Assembly: GCA_009379845.1 (NCBI GenBank)
Contig: WHSZ01000067.1
Span: 1-33,330, forward strand
DNA from: Pseudonocardiaceae bacterium
GTDB taxonomy: Bacteria; Actinomycetota; Actinomycetes; Mycobacteriales; Pseudonocardiaceae
Direction of reading: 5' to 3'
Length of the DNA stretch: 33,330 nucleotides
Position numbers and translations under genes: made by a program. Below are positions 22,136-30,383 of this stretch, one piece after another. The notes beneath the pieces were generated by a model. The model had not been told where the DNA came from, did no database searches, and saw only the letters and a program-made list of their open reading frames with translations. Every line of letters starts with the position of its first letter. Position 1 is the stretch's first letter.

Positions 22136-23701
22136 GTGCCTGGCATGCCGCTGCGTGGCGATCGCATCCTGCGCTACGTCAACGCGTTCTGTCCTGTCTG
22201 CCATGAGACGCCCGGTGGTTCGCTCGCGTCGGTACGCCGGCTGTCCGGGTGGCTCGCCGAGCGGGACGGGCGGGTGTGGCTGGAACGGGGGTGCCCGGAA
22301 CACGGGCTGGTGCGCACGCTCTACGACGAGGATCCGGAGATCCTTGACTACCTCGAGCAGTGGACCGCGCCGACCAAGCAGCACACGCCCGACACGCCAG
22401 GCAACTTCGATCCGGTGCCGGCCGCGTACCTGCGCGGGCTGACCGAGAGCCAGACGCAGCACACCTGCATCCTGCTCGAGGACATCGCGGAGACCTGCAA
22501 TCTGCGCTGTCCAACGTGTTTCGCGGATTCCTCGCCGGATCTCGCCGGCGTGGTGCCGGTCAAGGAAGTGCTCGCGAACGTCGATCAGCGGCTCGAGCGG
22601 GAAAACGGCCGGCTGGACGTGCTGATGCTCAGCGGCGGCGAGCCGACCCTGCACCCCGAGCTGCCGCGGCTGCTTGCCGAGCTGGCGGATCGGCCGATCG
22701 TGCGGATCTTGCTCAACTCGAACGGCGTCCGGATCGCGCGCGACGACGGGCTGCTCGACCTGCTCACCGAACACCGCGAGCGGGTGGAGGTGTACCTGCA
22801 GTTCGACGGGACGTCCGAGGAGGCGTCCCGGCACCATCGCGGTGGCGACCTGCGGGCGCTCAAGGACGCCGCGGTGCGCAGGCTTTCCGAGCGGGAAATC
22901 TTTACCACGCTGGTGATGACCGCCGCGCTTGGCGTGAACGACGGGGAGATCGGCGAGGTGATCCAGGTGGCGCTGGACACCCCGTACGTCGGGGGCGTGT
23001 CCATCCAGCCGCAGTTCTCCTCGGGGCGCTCCGCCGAGATCGACCCGCTCGACCGGCTCACGCACACCGGAACACTCGCCCGCCTCGGCCCGCAAACCGG
23101 TGGGTTGGTCAGCTGGTCGGACCTGACCGCGCTGCCGTGCTCGCATCCGCACTGCTGCAGCGTCGGGTACCTGATCCGGGACGACGCCGGCCAGTGGCGC
23201 TCACTCGTCCGGCTGATCGGGCACGAGCGGCTGAAGCAGCACCTCGGGCTGGTAGCCAACCGGATCGCCGATCACGATCTGAGCAACGAACTGCGGCTGG
23301 CCGTCAAGGAATCCCTGCTCGACTTGCTGAGCGAGCAGAGCAGCCTGTCCCATCCGAAGATCGGTGACCTGTGGCGGGACATCTGCGAGAGCTGCGATCT
23401 GGGGCTCGGCACGCTGCGCCAGCTCGCGTCCCGCGCGCTGCCCGGACGGCACCGCAGGCTACGGCGGCTGCTCGGCGAGCGGGTCAAGCGGATCACGATC
23501 AAACCGTTCATGGATATCAACACGATGATCGAGGAACGCTTGACGCAGTGCTGTGTGCACGTCGGCACCCGCAGCGCGACGCAGGATCAATGCGCGCCGT
23601 TCTGCGCCGTACAGGCGTGGTCGGAGCTGGCGGCCAGCAAGCTGGCTGCTCGTGAGTCAGCGAGATCTGCTCGCCAGGATCGAGCCATTGACACAGTTTA
23701 G
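22136..23701 (+). CDS. Radical SAM enzyme resembling tetraether lipid synthase (Tes/MJ0619-like)
   Basis: 521 residues from a GTG after GAGAGGACGG. The radical SAM cluster motif C121-x3-C125-x2-C128 (CNLRCPTCF) is followed by LMLSGGEPTLHPE. Features outside the core match the Tes/MJ0619 group: an N-terminal metal-type module with Cys19-Pro-x-Cys22 and a later GCPEHG, the internal CSHPHCC (Cys335, Cys340, Cys341), and a C-terminal block with FMDINTMIEERLTQCCVHVG then QCAPFCAV. In archaea Tes couples two lipid chains through C-C bonds, using extra Fe-S clusters. Here the upstream Lgt-like and membrane proteins support a lipid or lipoprotein substrate. The gene ends by overlapping the convergent ligase gene by 4 bases. 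Exact reaction unknown. Confidence 0.82.
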   Translation: MPGMPLRGDRILRYVNAFCPVCHETPGGSLASVRRLSGWLAERDGRVWLERGCPEHGLVRTLYDEDPEILDYLEQWTAPTKQHTPDTPGNFDPVPAAYLRGLTESQTQHTCILLEDIAETCNLRCPTCFADSSPDLAGVVPVKEVLANVDQRLERENGRLDVLMLSGGEPTLHPELPRLLAELADRPIVRILLNSNGVRIARDDGLLDLLTEHRERVEVYLQFDGTSEEASRHHRGGDLRALKDAAVRRLSEREIFTTLVMTAALGVNDGEIGEVIQVALDTPYVGGVSIQPQFSSGRSAEIDPLDRLTHTGTLARLGPQTGGLVSWSDLTALPCSHPHCCSVGYLIRDDAGQWRSLVRLIGHERLKQHLGLVANRIADHDLSNELRLAVKESLLDLLSEQSSLSHPKIGDLWRDICESCDLGLGTLRQLASRALPGRHRRLRRLLGERVKRITIKPFMDINTMIEERLTQCCVHVGTRSATQDQCAPFCAVQAWSELAASKLAARESARSARQDRAIDTV

Positions 23702-25311
23702 GGGTTATAGCGCCTAAAAGACTCACGAGCCCATTCGCGCAGCAGGCCAGTCTGGATCTTCGTGCCGTTCGTCCCCGAGGTCGTCGGCATCTCGTCCAGG
23801 ATGCGCACCACCTTGGGCACCTTGAAGTGCGCGAGCGTTTCCGCGCACCAGGCGCGCAGCGCCTCCGGATCGCTCGACCCGCCGTCGTCCAGCACCACGA
23901 AACCGATCGCCTGGGTGGCGCCGTCGGCGTCCTGGACGCCGACCACCTTCGCGGTGCGCACCGCCACGTGTGCGGTGAGCCGCTCCTCGATCTCGGCCGG
24001 ATTCACCAGGAAACCACGCAGCCGCAGCACATCGCCCATCCTGCAGTGGTATTCGATCGCGCCGTCTTCGGCCAGAATCCCGAGATCGCCGCTGCGGAAC
24101 CACCCGTCCGGCGTGAACGAACGCCGCGCCGCATCGGGGTCGCCGAGGTAGGCGTTGACCACGTTCGGCCCGCGAAACTGCAGCTCCCCCTCGGTACCTG
24201 GGTCCAGCACCAGTTCGGTTGCCGGATCGACCACCCTGGCCTGGATGCTCGTCGACACCAGCTGCCCACCGCCCGTCCAGCGGCGAGGCGCTGGTTCGTC
24301 CCTCGGCCAGATCGCGGTCAACGCGAACACTTCGGACGAGCCATACACCCCTGCCGTGCTGGTTCGGAATTCGGTCTGGGCCCACTCCGCGATATCCGGG
24401 ACCTTGCCGAGGAAGTTGGCGACGCCGAGCCAGCGCCAGCGGGGCAGGTTGACCCGGTCGCGCCGCCACGCCTCGGTGATCCGGACGAGCATGTCGTCCG
24501 CCGCGACCACATGTGTCACCCCGAATCGCGCCATGTCGCCGAGGATCTGCTCCTCGGCGAACACCGGTTCCAGCAGGCAGGTCGCGCCGCCGGCGAGCGC
24601 GGCCATCGCGGTGTTGAATCCGAACACCCCGGACAGCGGCAACGCGCACAGCACCACGTCGTGGTCGGTGATCCCGATCCGCTCGGCGTCGGCGAGTGCA
24701 TGCGCGGTCACCGCGGATTCCCGGTGCGCGGCCAGTTTCGGTTTGCCTGTCGAACCGGAGGTGGTGAACGCGACGGCGAGCTCGTCGTCGCCCTGCTCGG
24801 CCTCCGGAGGTTCGTCCTCCCCCTCGGCCGGCAGCCAGGCACCGGCGCCGACGTCGAAGCCGGACACATCGTCCGGGGCGGGACCGTGCGGGCCGGGGAC
24901 CACCGCGACCGTCGGGGGCGGCGCCCCGGCCTGCCGCACCGCTTCGTGAAGGCGGCCCGCGAGGTCAAGCCCGTGGAAATCGTGTGCGATCGCCAGCACC
25001 TTCGGCCGGGCGCGGTCCAGGACGTGCGCGACCTCATCGGTGTTGTACCGGGTATTCACGCCGATCACGTGCGCGCCGAGGGATGCCGTGGCGAACTGCC
25101 AGCACAGCGTATCCGACCAGTTCGGCAGCCACACCGCGACGCAGTCTCCGCGGTCGACGCCGGCTCGGCCCAGTTCGGCGCGTAGCCACAGCGCCCGGCT
25201 GCGTAACTCGGCCCGGCTCACCCGGATCGGATTCTCCGGATCCGCGTCGATCGCCACCGGGGCTTCCGGGGCGGCGCGCGTCAGCTCGGACAGCAACGAC
25301 AGCAGGTTCAT
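23698..25311 (-). CDS. Class I adenylate-forming enzyme (acyl-CoA synthetase-like)
   Basis: 537 residues. The ANL superfamily motifs are present: the P-loop TTSGSTGKPKLAAH at about residue 190, the A5-type VYGSSEVFALTA, the A7-type DGWFRSGDLG, the A8 hinge in MGDVLRLRGFLVNPAEIEE and the A10 region GTNGTKIQ with the catalytic Lys. It should activate a carboxylic acid with ATP and pass it to CoA or a carrier. The exact acid is not predictable, though a fatty or aromatic acid is typical. The stop overlaps the convergent radical SAM stop by 4 bases. The two are therefore not in one operon, although a lipid link is conceivable. Confidence 0.92.
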   Translation of the reverse strand: MNLLSLLSELTRAAPEAPVAIDADPENPIRVSRAELRSRALWLRAELGRAGVDRGDCVAVWLPNWSDTLCWQFATASLGAHVIGVNTRYNTDEVAHVLDRARPKVLAIAHDFHGLDLAGRLHEAVRQAGAPPPTVAVVPGPHGPAPDDVSGFDVGAGAWLPAEGEDEPPEAEQGDDELAVAFTTSGSTGKPKLAAHRESAVTAHALADAERIGITDHDVVLCALPLSGVFGFNTAMAALAGGATCLLEPVFAEEQILGDMARFGVTHVVAADDMLVRITEAWRRDRVNLPRWRWLGVANFLGKVPDIAEWAQTEFRTSTAGVYGSSEVFALTAIWPRDEPAPRRWTGGGQLVSTSIQARVVDPATELVLDPGTEGELQFRGPNVVNAYLGDPDAARRSFTPDGWFRSGDLGILAEDGAIEYHCRMGDVLRLRGFLVNPAEIEERLTAHVAVRTAKVVGVQDADGATQAIGFVVLDDGGSSDPEALRAWCAETLAHFKVPKVVRILDEMPTTSGTNGTKIQTGLLREWARESFRRYNP

Positions 25312-25671
25312 GCGTCCTCCCGGCGCACCGCCGTCTCGATCCCGGCGAGTTCGACAACGAACGTTCCACCATCAGCGTCGAGCGGTCGGGTGCGCCGGTC
25401 AAGGAGCCGGCAACGAGCGGCTCGTCACCGCTGTCACAAGGGTGCGCGAGCGTGCACGGACAGTGTCGGCGCCGGAGGCGGCGGAGCCTCGTCGGCGCAC
25501 GAGGCCGCCGCCCGCCCTCGGTGTTGGCCTCGGGAAACGCTGAGTGCGCCGGCATCGATGGACCAAAGGACCTCATTCGGTAACGGTCCACACAACAAGC
25601 ACGCTCCGTGTCGCCGGCCGCGATGCGGAAGGAGATAATGAACGCTATCCACACAATGGAGGGAGGCACCC
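25312..25671. other. Gap upstream of the cysteine dioxygenase-like gene
   Basis: About 360 bases between two divergent starts. Frames crossing it look random, with many Arg and no family resemblance. A short frame at 25557-25638 encodes 26 residues ending APCRRPRCGRR, and its stop overlaps an ATG (TAATG). GATAAT at 25632-25637 could be a -10 box for the dioxygenase-like gene, which would leave that frame untranscribed from this promoter. Otherwise nothing stands out. Confidence 0.4.
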
Positions 25672-26247
25672 ATGGCTACCCTGAAGCCGACATCGCGGTA
25701 CGCCGGTGCGCGGGGGCAGACGCCGGCGCTGGCCGAGCTGGTCGACAGCGTGCGCGCGGTCGTGACCGAGGGCCGGAGCGCGGCCGACACGGCCGCGGCG
25801 GTCGGTGAGCGTCTCGGCCCGTACCTGTCGCGGGAGGACCTGCTGCGGCCGGATCAGCGAGAGGGCGACCAGGATGCCTATCGCCAGCACCTGCTGCACG
25901 CCGAGGAGGACGGCAGCTTCTCGCTGGTTTCCCTTGTGTGGTTGCCGGGGCAGCGAACCCCGATTCACGATCATGTCGCGTGGTGCGTGGTCGGCGTGCA
26001 CCAGGGTGCCGAGGTGGAGATCCGCTACCGGCTGGTCGGCGACGGGGCGAGGCAGTACCTGGTGCCGGCGCACACCGGTGTCAACCCGCTGCACAGCACG
26101 TGTGGTTTCGCCCCGCCCGGCGACATCCACGAGGTGCACAACGACAGCGATGCGAAAGCCATCTCCATCCACGTGTACGGCGCGGACATCCGCCAGCTCG
26201 GAAGCAGCGTGCGGCGGCGCTACGATCTCCCGGTGAAGGCGGGCTGA
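25672..26247 (+). CDS. Cysteine dioxygenase family cupin
   Basis: 191 residues, with a strong GGAGGGAGG site 5 bases before the ATG. A single cupin barrel carries the iron ligands His99 and His101 (TPIHDHVAW) and a third histidine at 153 or 156 (GDIHEVHN), as in thiol dioxygenases (PF05995). These enzymes oxidise cysteine or a related thiol such as 3-mercaptopropionate to the sulfinic acid using O2. The N-terminal 60 residues are helical. The choice between cysteine and another thiol cannot be made by eye. It is apparently transcribed alone. Confidence 0.88.
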   Translation: MATLKPTSRYAGARGQTPALAELVDSVRAVVTEGRSAADTAAAVGERLGPYLSREDLLRPDQREGDQDAYRQHLLHAEEDGSFSLVSLVWLPGQRTPIHDHVAWCVVGVHQGAEVEIRYRLVGDGARQYLVPAHTGVNPLHSTCGFAPPGDIHEVHNDSDAKAISIHVYGADIRQLGSSVRRRYDLPVKAG

Positions 26248-26352
26248 CCGGGGAATTGAGGTTTTCCGCACCCGGCGGCTGCGGAGTTCCACCGGTCGAT
26301 TCGACGGTCAGGTTCATGGTCGTGACCGGTGGAGATTTCTAGCGTCCGGTGC

Positions 26353-26985
26353 GTGACTCAAACGCAACTGGACGGGATCGCCGGCTGGGCGGTCGACATC
26401 ATGGAAACCCTTGGCGGCCCCGGCGCGGCGCTGATCGTGGGCATGGACAACCTTTTCCCGCCGATCCCGAGCGAACTCGTGCTGCCACTCGCCGGATTCA
26501 CTGCCAGCAAGGGCACCATGAACCTGCTCGCCGCGCTGGTCTGGACCACGGCCGGCTCGGTACTCGGTGCGGTCATCATCTACTACGTCGGCGCGCTGCT
26601 CGGCCGGGAGCGCACCCGCGCGATCGTGACCAGACTACCGCTGGTCAAGGTGTCCGATATGGATAGAGCGGAGGAGTGGTTCGACAGGCACGGCACGAAG
26701 GCGGTGTTCTTCGGCCGCATGGTGCCGTTGTTTCGCAGTTTCATCTCGCTGCCGGCCGGAATCGAGCGGATGTCCATGCCGATCTTCCTGCTGTTCACCA
26801 CGCTCGGCAGTCTGATCTGGAATACCATCTTCGTGGTGTCCGGTTACCTGCTAGGGGAAAGCTGGCACGTTGTGGAGGAGTACGCGGGTGTGTTCCAGAA
26901 AGTCGTCATCGGACTGGTGATTCTCGCGGTCGGGCTTTTCGTGTTTTCCCGGTTGCGCCAGGCACGCACTCAGGAACCCAGGTAG
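26353..26985 (+). CDS. DedA family membrane protein
   Basis: 210 residues from the GTG at 26353; a GTG at 26329 would add 8 residues and cannot be excluded, since neither has a strong binding site. The family pattern is clear: DNLFPPIPSELVLPLAGF near the start, the glycine-rich TTAGSVLGAVIIYYVGALLG segment, WFDRHGTKAVFFGRMVPLFR with its two conserved Arg, SLPAGIERM, and a terminal helix. DedA/SNARE-associated proteins are now seen mainly as phospholipid or undecaprenyl phosphate flippases/translocases in the cytoplasmic membrane. Its 3' end overlaps the convergent response regulator gene by 16 bases. Confidence 0.9.
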   Translation: MTQTQLDGIAGWAVDIMETLGGPGAALIVGMDNLFPPIPSELVLPLAGFTASKGTMNLLAALVWTTAGSVLGAVIIYYVGALLGRERTRAIVTRLPLVKVSDMDRAEEWFDRHGTKAVFFGRMVPLFRSFISLPAGIERMSMPIFLLFTTLGSLIWNTIFVVSGYLLGESWHVVEEYAGVFQKVVIGLVILAVGLFVFSRLRQARTQEPR

Positions 26986-27614
26986 CGCAGCACCGCGAGT
27001 ACCCGCCGGCTGTAGCCGGTGACGTGCGAAAGATCGAGCTTGTCGAAGATCGCGTTTACATGCTTTTCCACCGCACTCTGGGAAAGATGCATGTCGCCGG
27101 CGATCGTCGCGTTGGTGTGGCCCTGCGCCATTCGAGCCAGCACGTCGTGCTCGCGTTCGGTGAGCCGGCTCAGCGGATCGGTGTGCGTGGTGCGAGCGAG
27201 CAGTTGCCGGACCATTTCCGGGTCGAACGCCGCACCACCACTTCCGACCCGTTCAAGGGCGTCCAGGAACTCGCCGACTTGCATGACGCGATCCTTCAGC
27301 AGGTAGCCGATGCCTTCGTTGTTCGCGGTGATCAACTCGACCGCGTAGCGCTTCTCCACGTACTGGGAAAGCACCAGCACCCCGACGTTCGGCCAGCGCC
27401 GGCGGATCTCCAGCACCGCCCGCAGCCCCTCGTCGGTGTGCGTTGGCGGCATCCGAACATCGGCGACGACCACGTCCGGCTCGGTTCGCCGCACCGCGTC
27501 GAGCAGCGCCTCCGCATCCCCAACGGCTGCGAGTACCTCGTGGTTCTCCTCGGTGAGCAACCGAACCAAGCCCTCGCGCAGCAACGTGGAATCCTCGGCC
27601 AGGATCACCCGCAC
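26970..27614 (-). CDS. NarL/FixJ-type response regulator
   Basis: 214 residues. The receiver domain has the acidic pair Glu7-Asp8, the phosphoacceptor Asp52 (VVVADVRMP) and Lys in the YLLKDRV segment. The C-terminal LuxR-type helix-turn-helix (LTEREHDVLARMAQGHTNAT followed by SQSAVEKHVNAIFDKLDL) binds DNA after phosphorylation. It overlaps the histidine kinase gene upstream by 10 bases, so the two form a co-translated two-component pair. No target site was identified; the neighbouring pnt operon and DedA gene are only positional candidates. Confidence 0.94.
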   Translation of the reverse strand: MRVILAEDSTLLREGLVRLLTEENHEVLAAVGDAEALLDAVRRTEPDVVVADVRMPPTHTDEGLRAVLEIRRRWPNVGVLVLSQYVEKRYAVELITANNEGIGYLLKDRVMQVGEFLDALERVGSGGAAFDPEMVRQLLARTTHTDPLSRLTEREHDVLARMAQGHTNATIAGDMHLSQSAVEKHVNAIFDKLDLSHVTGYSRRVLAVLRYLGS

Positions 27615-28783
27615 GGCAACTCCACGCTGATCGTCGTCGGACCACCCGCCGGGGAGTCCACATCGAACCGGCCGTCCAGCGCGGCAACCCGGCGCGCGAG
27701 CCCGGAAAGCCCGCCGCCGTTCCGGTCGGCACCCCCGACGCCGTCATCACGCACCCGCACGGCGAGCATTGTGTCTCGCCGCTCGACGTGCACGGCGATC
27801 GCCTCCGCGTGCGCATGCTTCGCGGCGTTCGTCACCGCCTCGCTGACCACGAAGTAGATCGCGGTTTCGACCTGCGTGGCGGGCCGTTCGGTGAGGCCGT
27901 AGTGGATTGTGGTTGGCACGCTGGACTGCTCGGCCACGGTGGCGAGCGAGTCCTGCAACCCCAGGTTGTCCAGCGCGGTCGGGTAGGCCCGCCAGGCGAC
28001 CTCGCGCAACTCGTCGAGGGCATGCTGGGCCTGCTCGTGGGCCTGTCGAAGCAGCTCATCCGCGTTGCCGGTGTGCCTGCTCCGTCGCGCCCGCCCAAGC
28101 AGCACGCCGAGCGCCACCAGCCGTTGCTGCAGACCGTCGTGCAGATCCCGTTCGATGCGGCGACGTTCGGCGTCCACCGCGTCCACGATGCCGGCGCGGC
28201 TGGTGGCCAGCTCGGCGATCCGCTGCTGTAGCAGTTCCCGCTCGCTCGGGCCGAGGAATCGGGCTGCCGTGCTGCGGTCCAGGCCGGCGACTCCGGCCAC
28301 GCCCTGCAGGTTGATGTAGAGCAGCACGATGCCCGGCAGCGTCAGCCCCACGATGCTCACCCAGGTGACACGGGCTTCCTCCCCGAAGATCCACTGGTCG
28401 ACCGGCAGCGCGGTAAGCCATATCGCCAGCATGGTCGCGGCGAAGGCCACGCCGAGTGCGAGCAGTACCAGCACCAGGCCGCCGAGCACGCCGACCAACC
28501 AGCGCACCATCAGGTACCGCAGGGCTTGCCGGTCGGTGTAGTCCTCGGCGGTTTCCGCGCGCAGCAACGAGGTGAGCCGCCGCTGGTTGAGCTCGGTGAG
28601 CGTGCGCGCACCGGTGTGCACCGCGCGCGTCAGGCCCAGCCGCGGCCACGCGAGGTCGAGCAGCAGTGCACCCGTCGCGGCCGCGAGGAAGCCGAGCTCG
28701 GCGACCGCGGTCACGGCACCGAGCAGCACGCCGAGTGCGGTGCGCAGCCAGCCGGCGAGCCGGGGCCGGAGATCGACCTTCAC
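27605..28783 (-). CDS. Sensor histidine kinase (HisKA_3/NarL-partner type)
   Basis: 392 residues from a GTG. The N-terminal half has hydrophobic segments at about 15-45 and 92-125 and another near 142-160, so it is membrane-anchored with an actinobacterial putative-sensor layout and no large extracellular domain. The phosphoacceptor His215 lies in ERDLHDGLQQRLVALG, the HisKA_3 motif. The HATPase domain shows VVSEAVTNAAKHAHA (N box), VRDDGVGGAD (G1) and GGGLSGLARRVAALDG (G2). It phosphorylates the response regulator encoded next. The signal is probably sensed at or within the membrane. It is divergent from the pnt operon. Confidence 0.93.
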   Translation of the reverse strand: MKVDLRPRLAGWLRTALGVLLGAVTAVAELGFLAAATGALLLDLAWPRLGLTRAVHTGARTLTELNQRRLTSLLRAETAEDYTDRQALRYLMVRWLVGVLGGLVLVLLALGVAFAATMLAIWLTALPVDQWIFGEEARVTWVSIVGLTLPGIVLLYINLQGVAGVAGLDRSTAARFLGPSERELLQQRIAELATSRAGIVDAVDAERRRIERDLHDGLQQRLVALGVLLGRARRSRHTGNADELLRQAHEQAQHALDELREVAWRAYPTALDNLGLQDSLATVAEQSSVPTTIHYGLTERPATQVETAIYFVVSEAVTNAAKHAHAEAIAVHVERRDTMLAVRVRDDGVGGADRNGGGLSGLARRVAALDGRFDVDSPAGGPTTISVELPCG

Positions 28784-28971
28784 GACACCCGAGACTAGAA
28801 CACCGGTCGGGGTGGCCGGAGAAGTTCGTGCGACGCGCCGATCCCAACTGCCCGTGGCGCGAGGATAGTCCTACCGCGTGGCGGGAGTCCGATCACGAGT
28901 GGCGTGCGAAGAGTGGTAAATCTTGATGTAGTGACCACAACGCCGTTGTCGCTGTAGAGGAGGTCGCGCAG

Positions 28972-30078
28972 GTGTCCACCGTGCCGACGTCAGAGGGGCG
29001 CACCGCGATCGGTGTGGTGCGCGAATCGGCGCAAGGCGAGCGCCGGGTGGCGCTCGTGCCGAAGGTCGTCGACCGGCTGTGTTCACGGGGCGTCGACGTG
29101 ATCGTGCAACCCGGTGCCGGCGCGGGCGCGCTGATTCCGGATACCTCGTTCGAACATGCCGGCGCGAAACTCGCCGACCCGTGGCGGGCGGACATCGTGG
29201 TCAAGGTCGCCCCGCCGACCGCCGAGGAGATCGGCTGGCTGCGTCGCGGTGCGGTGCTGATCGGCTTTCTCGCGCCGCTCACCGAACCGGACACGGTGCG
29301 TGCGCTGCGGGACGCCGGGATACGGGGCTTCGCGATGGAATCGATCCCCCGGATTTCCCGCGCACAGGGTATGGACGCGCTGTCCTCGCAGAGCAGCGTG
29401 GCAGGCTACCGGGCGGGGTTGCTCGCGGCCGAACGCCTGACCCGGTTCCTGCCGATGCTGACCACCGCGGCCGGCACGGTGCCACCGGCCAAGGTGCTGG
29501 TGCTCGGCGCCGGGGTCGCCGGCCTGCAGGCGTTGGCAACCGTCCGACGACTCGGCGCCCAGACCACCGGCTACGACGTGCGCCCCGAGGTCGCCGAGCA
29601 GGTGCGCTCGGTCGGCGCGAAATGGCTGGACCTCGGCATCGAGGCGGTCGGCGAGGGCGGCTACGCGCGTGAGCTCACCGAGGACGAGCGGATCGAGCAG
29701 CAGCGGCGATTGTCCGACGCGGTGATGGGTTTCGACGCGGTGATCACCACGGCGCTGGTTCCAGGGCAGACCGCGCCGACGCTGGTTACCGCCGAGGCGG
29801 TCGCCGGCATGCGGGCCGGCAGCGTCGTGGTCGACCTCGCGGCGGAAGCTGGCGGTAACTGCGAGCTCACCGTGCCAGGGGAAACCGTGGTCAGGGAGAA
29901 CGTGACCATCGCAGCGCCGCTCAACCTGCCGTCCACGATGCCGGAGCACGCCAGCGAGCTCTATGCGCGCAACATCAGCGCGCTGCTCGACGAGTTGCTG
30001 GACGAGCAGGGCACCCTCGTGATCGACTTCGAGGATGAAGTCGTCGCCGCGACGTGCGTGACGGGGGAGGTGGCCTGA
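28972..30078 (+). CDS. pntAA: NAD(P) transhydrogenase subunit alpha part 1 (NAD-binding domain I)
   Basis: 368 residues from a GTG preceded by GAGGAGG (28957-28963). It begins with the AlaDH/PNT N-terminal domain (GVVRESAQGERRVALVPK). The NAD-binding Rossmann region follows with VLVLGAGVAGLQALATVRRL and the loop DVRPEVAEQV. The RQD-type loop region (SQSSVAGYRAG) and GGYARELTEDE are family landmarks. It is the soluble dI subunit of proton-translocating transhydrogenase, which uses the proton gradient to move hydride from NADH to NADP+. In actinobacteria the alpha chain is split in two, as here. The stop overlaps pntAb as TGATG. Confidence 0.95.
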   Translation: MSTVPTSEGRTAIGVVRESAQGERRVALVPKVVDRLCSRGVDVIVQPGAGAGALIPDTSFEHAGAKLADPWRADIVVKVAPPTAEEIGWLRRGAVLIGFLAPLTEPDTVRALRDAGIRGFAMESIPRISRAQGMDALSSQSSVAGYRAGLLAAERLTRFLPMLTTAAGTVPPAKVLVLGAGVAGLQALATVRRLGAQTTGYDVRPEVAEQVRSVGAKWLDLGIEAVGEGGYARELTEDERIEQQRRLSDAVMGFDAVITTALVPGQTAPTLVTAEAVAGMRAGSVVVDLAAEAGGNCELTVPGETVVRENVTIAAPLNLPSTMPEHASELYARNISALLDELLDEQGTLVIDFEDEVVAATCVTGEVA

Positions 30079-30383
30079 TGCTGCTGGCTAACCTGGCGAT
30101 CCTTGCGCTGGCCGGATTCGTTGGCTACCTGGTGATCTCCAAGGTGCCGAACACCCTGCACACGCCGCTGATGTCCGGGACGAACGCGATCCACGGCATC
30201 GTGTTGCTCGGTGGGCTGCTGGTGCTCGGATCCGGAGCCGACGGCGCACTGAACAAGATCCTGCTGGTGGTGGCGATCGCCTTCGGGACGATCAACGTGG
30301 TCGGCGGTTTCCTCGTCACCGATCGGATGCTCGGCATGTTCAAGACCAAGCCCGGCGGCGGATCCGCGGAGCGTGGCCAGTGA
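30078..30383 (+). CDS. pntAB: NAD(P) transhydrogenase subunit alpha part 2 (membrane)
   Basis: 101 residues from the ATG at 30078, with GGGGGAGG before it. Three hydrophobic segments (LANLAILALAGFVGYLVISK, IHGIVLLGGLLVLGSGA and ILLVVAIAFGTINVVGGFLV) form the alpha-side membrane domain dII. The block PLMSGTNAIHGIV is characteristic of the family. The short C-terminus is positively charged (FKTKPGGG). It overlaps both neighbours by one and four bases, consistent with strict co-translation. Confidence 0.95.
   Translation: MLLANLAILALAGFVGYLVISKVPNTLHTPLMSGTNAIHGIVLLGGLLVLGSGADGALNKILLVVAIAFGTINVVGGFLVTDRMLGMFKTKPGGGSAERGQ

Noticed and set aside
25034..25669. Minus-strand frame covering the gap before the dioxygenase-like gene
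   Set aside because: Low-complexity Arg/Pro sequence overlapping the ligase gene's start; no ribosome binding site and no family similarity.
26317..26343. Eight-codon upstream frame before the DedA gene
   Set aside because: It has no ribosome binding site of note and overlaps alternative starts of the DedA gene; chance occurrence is likely.
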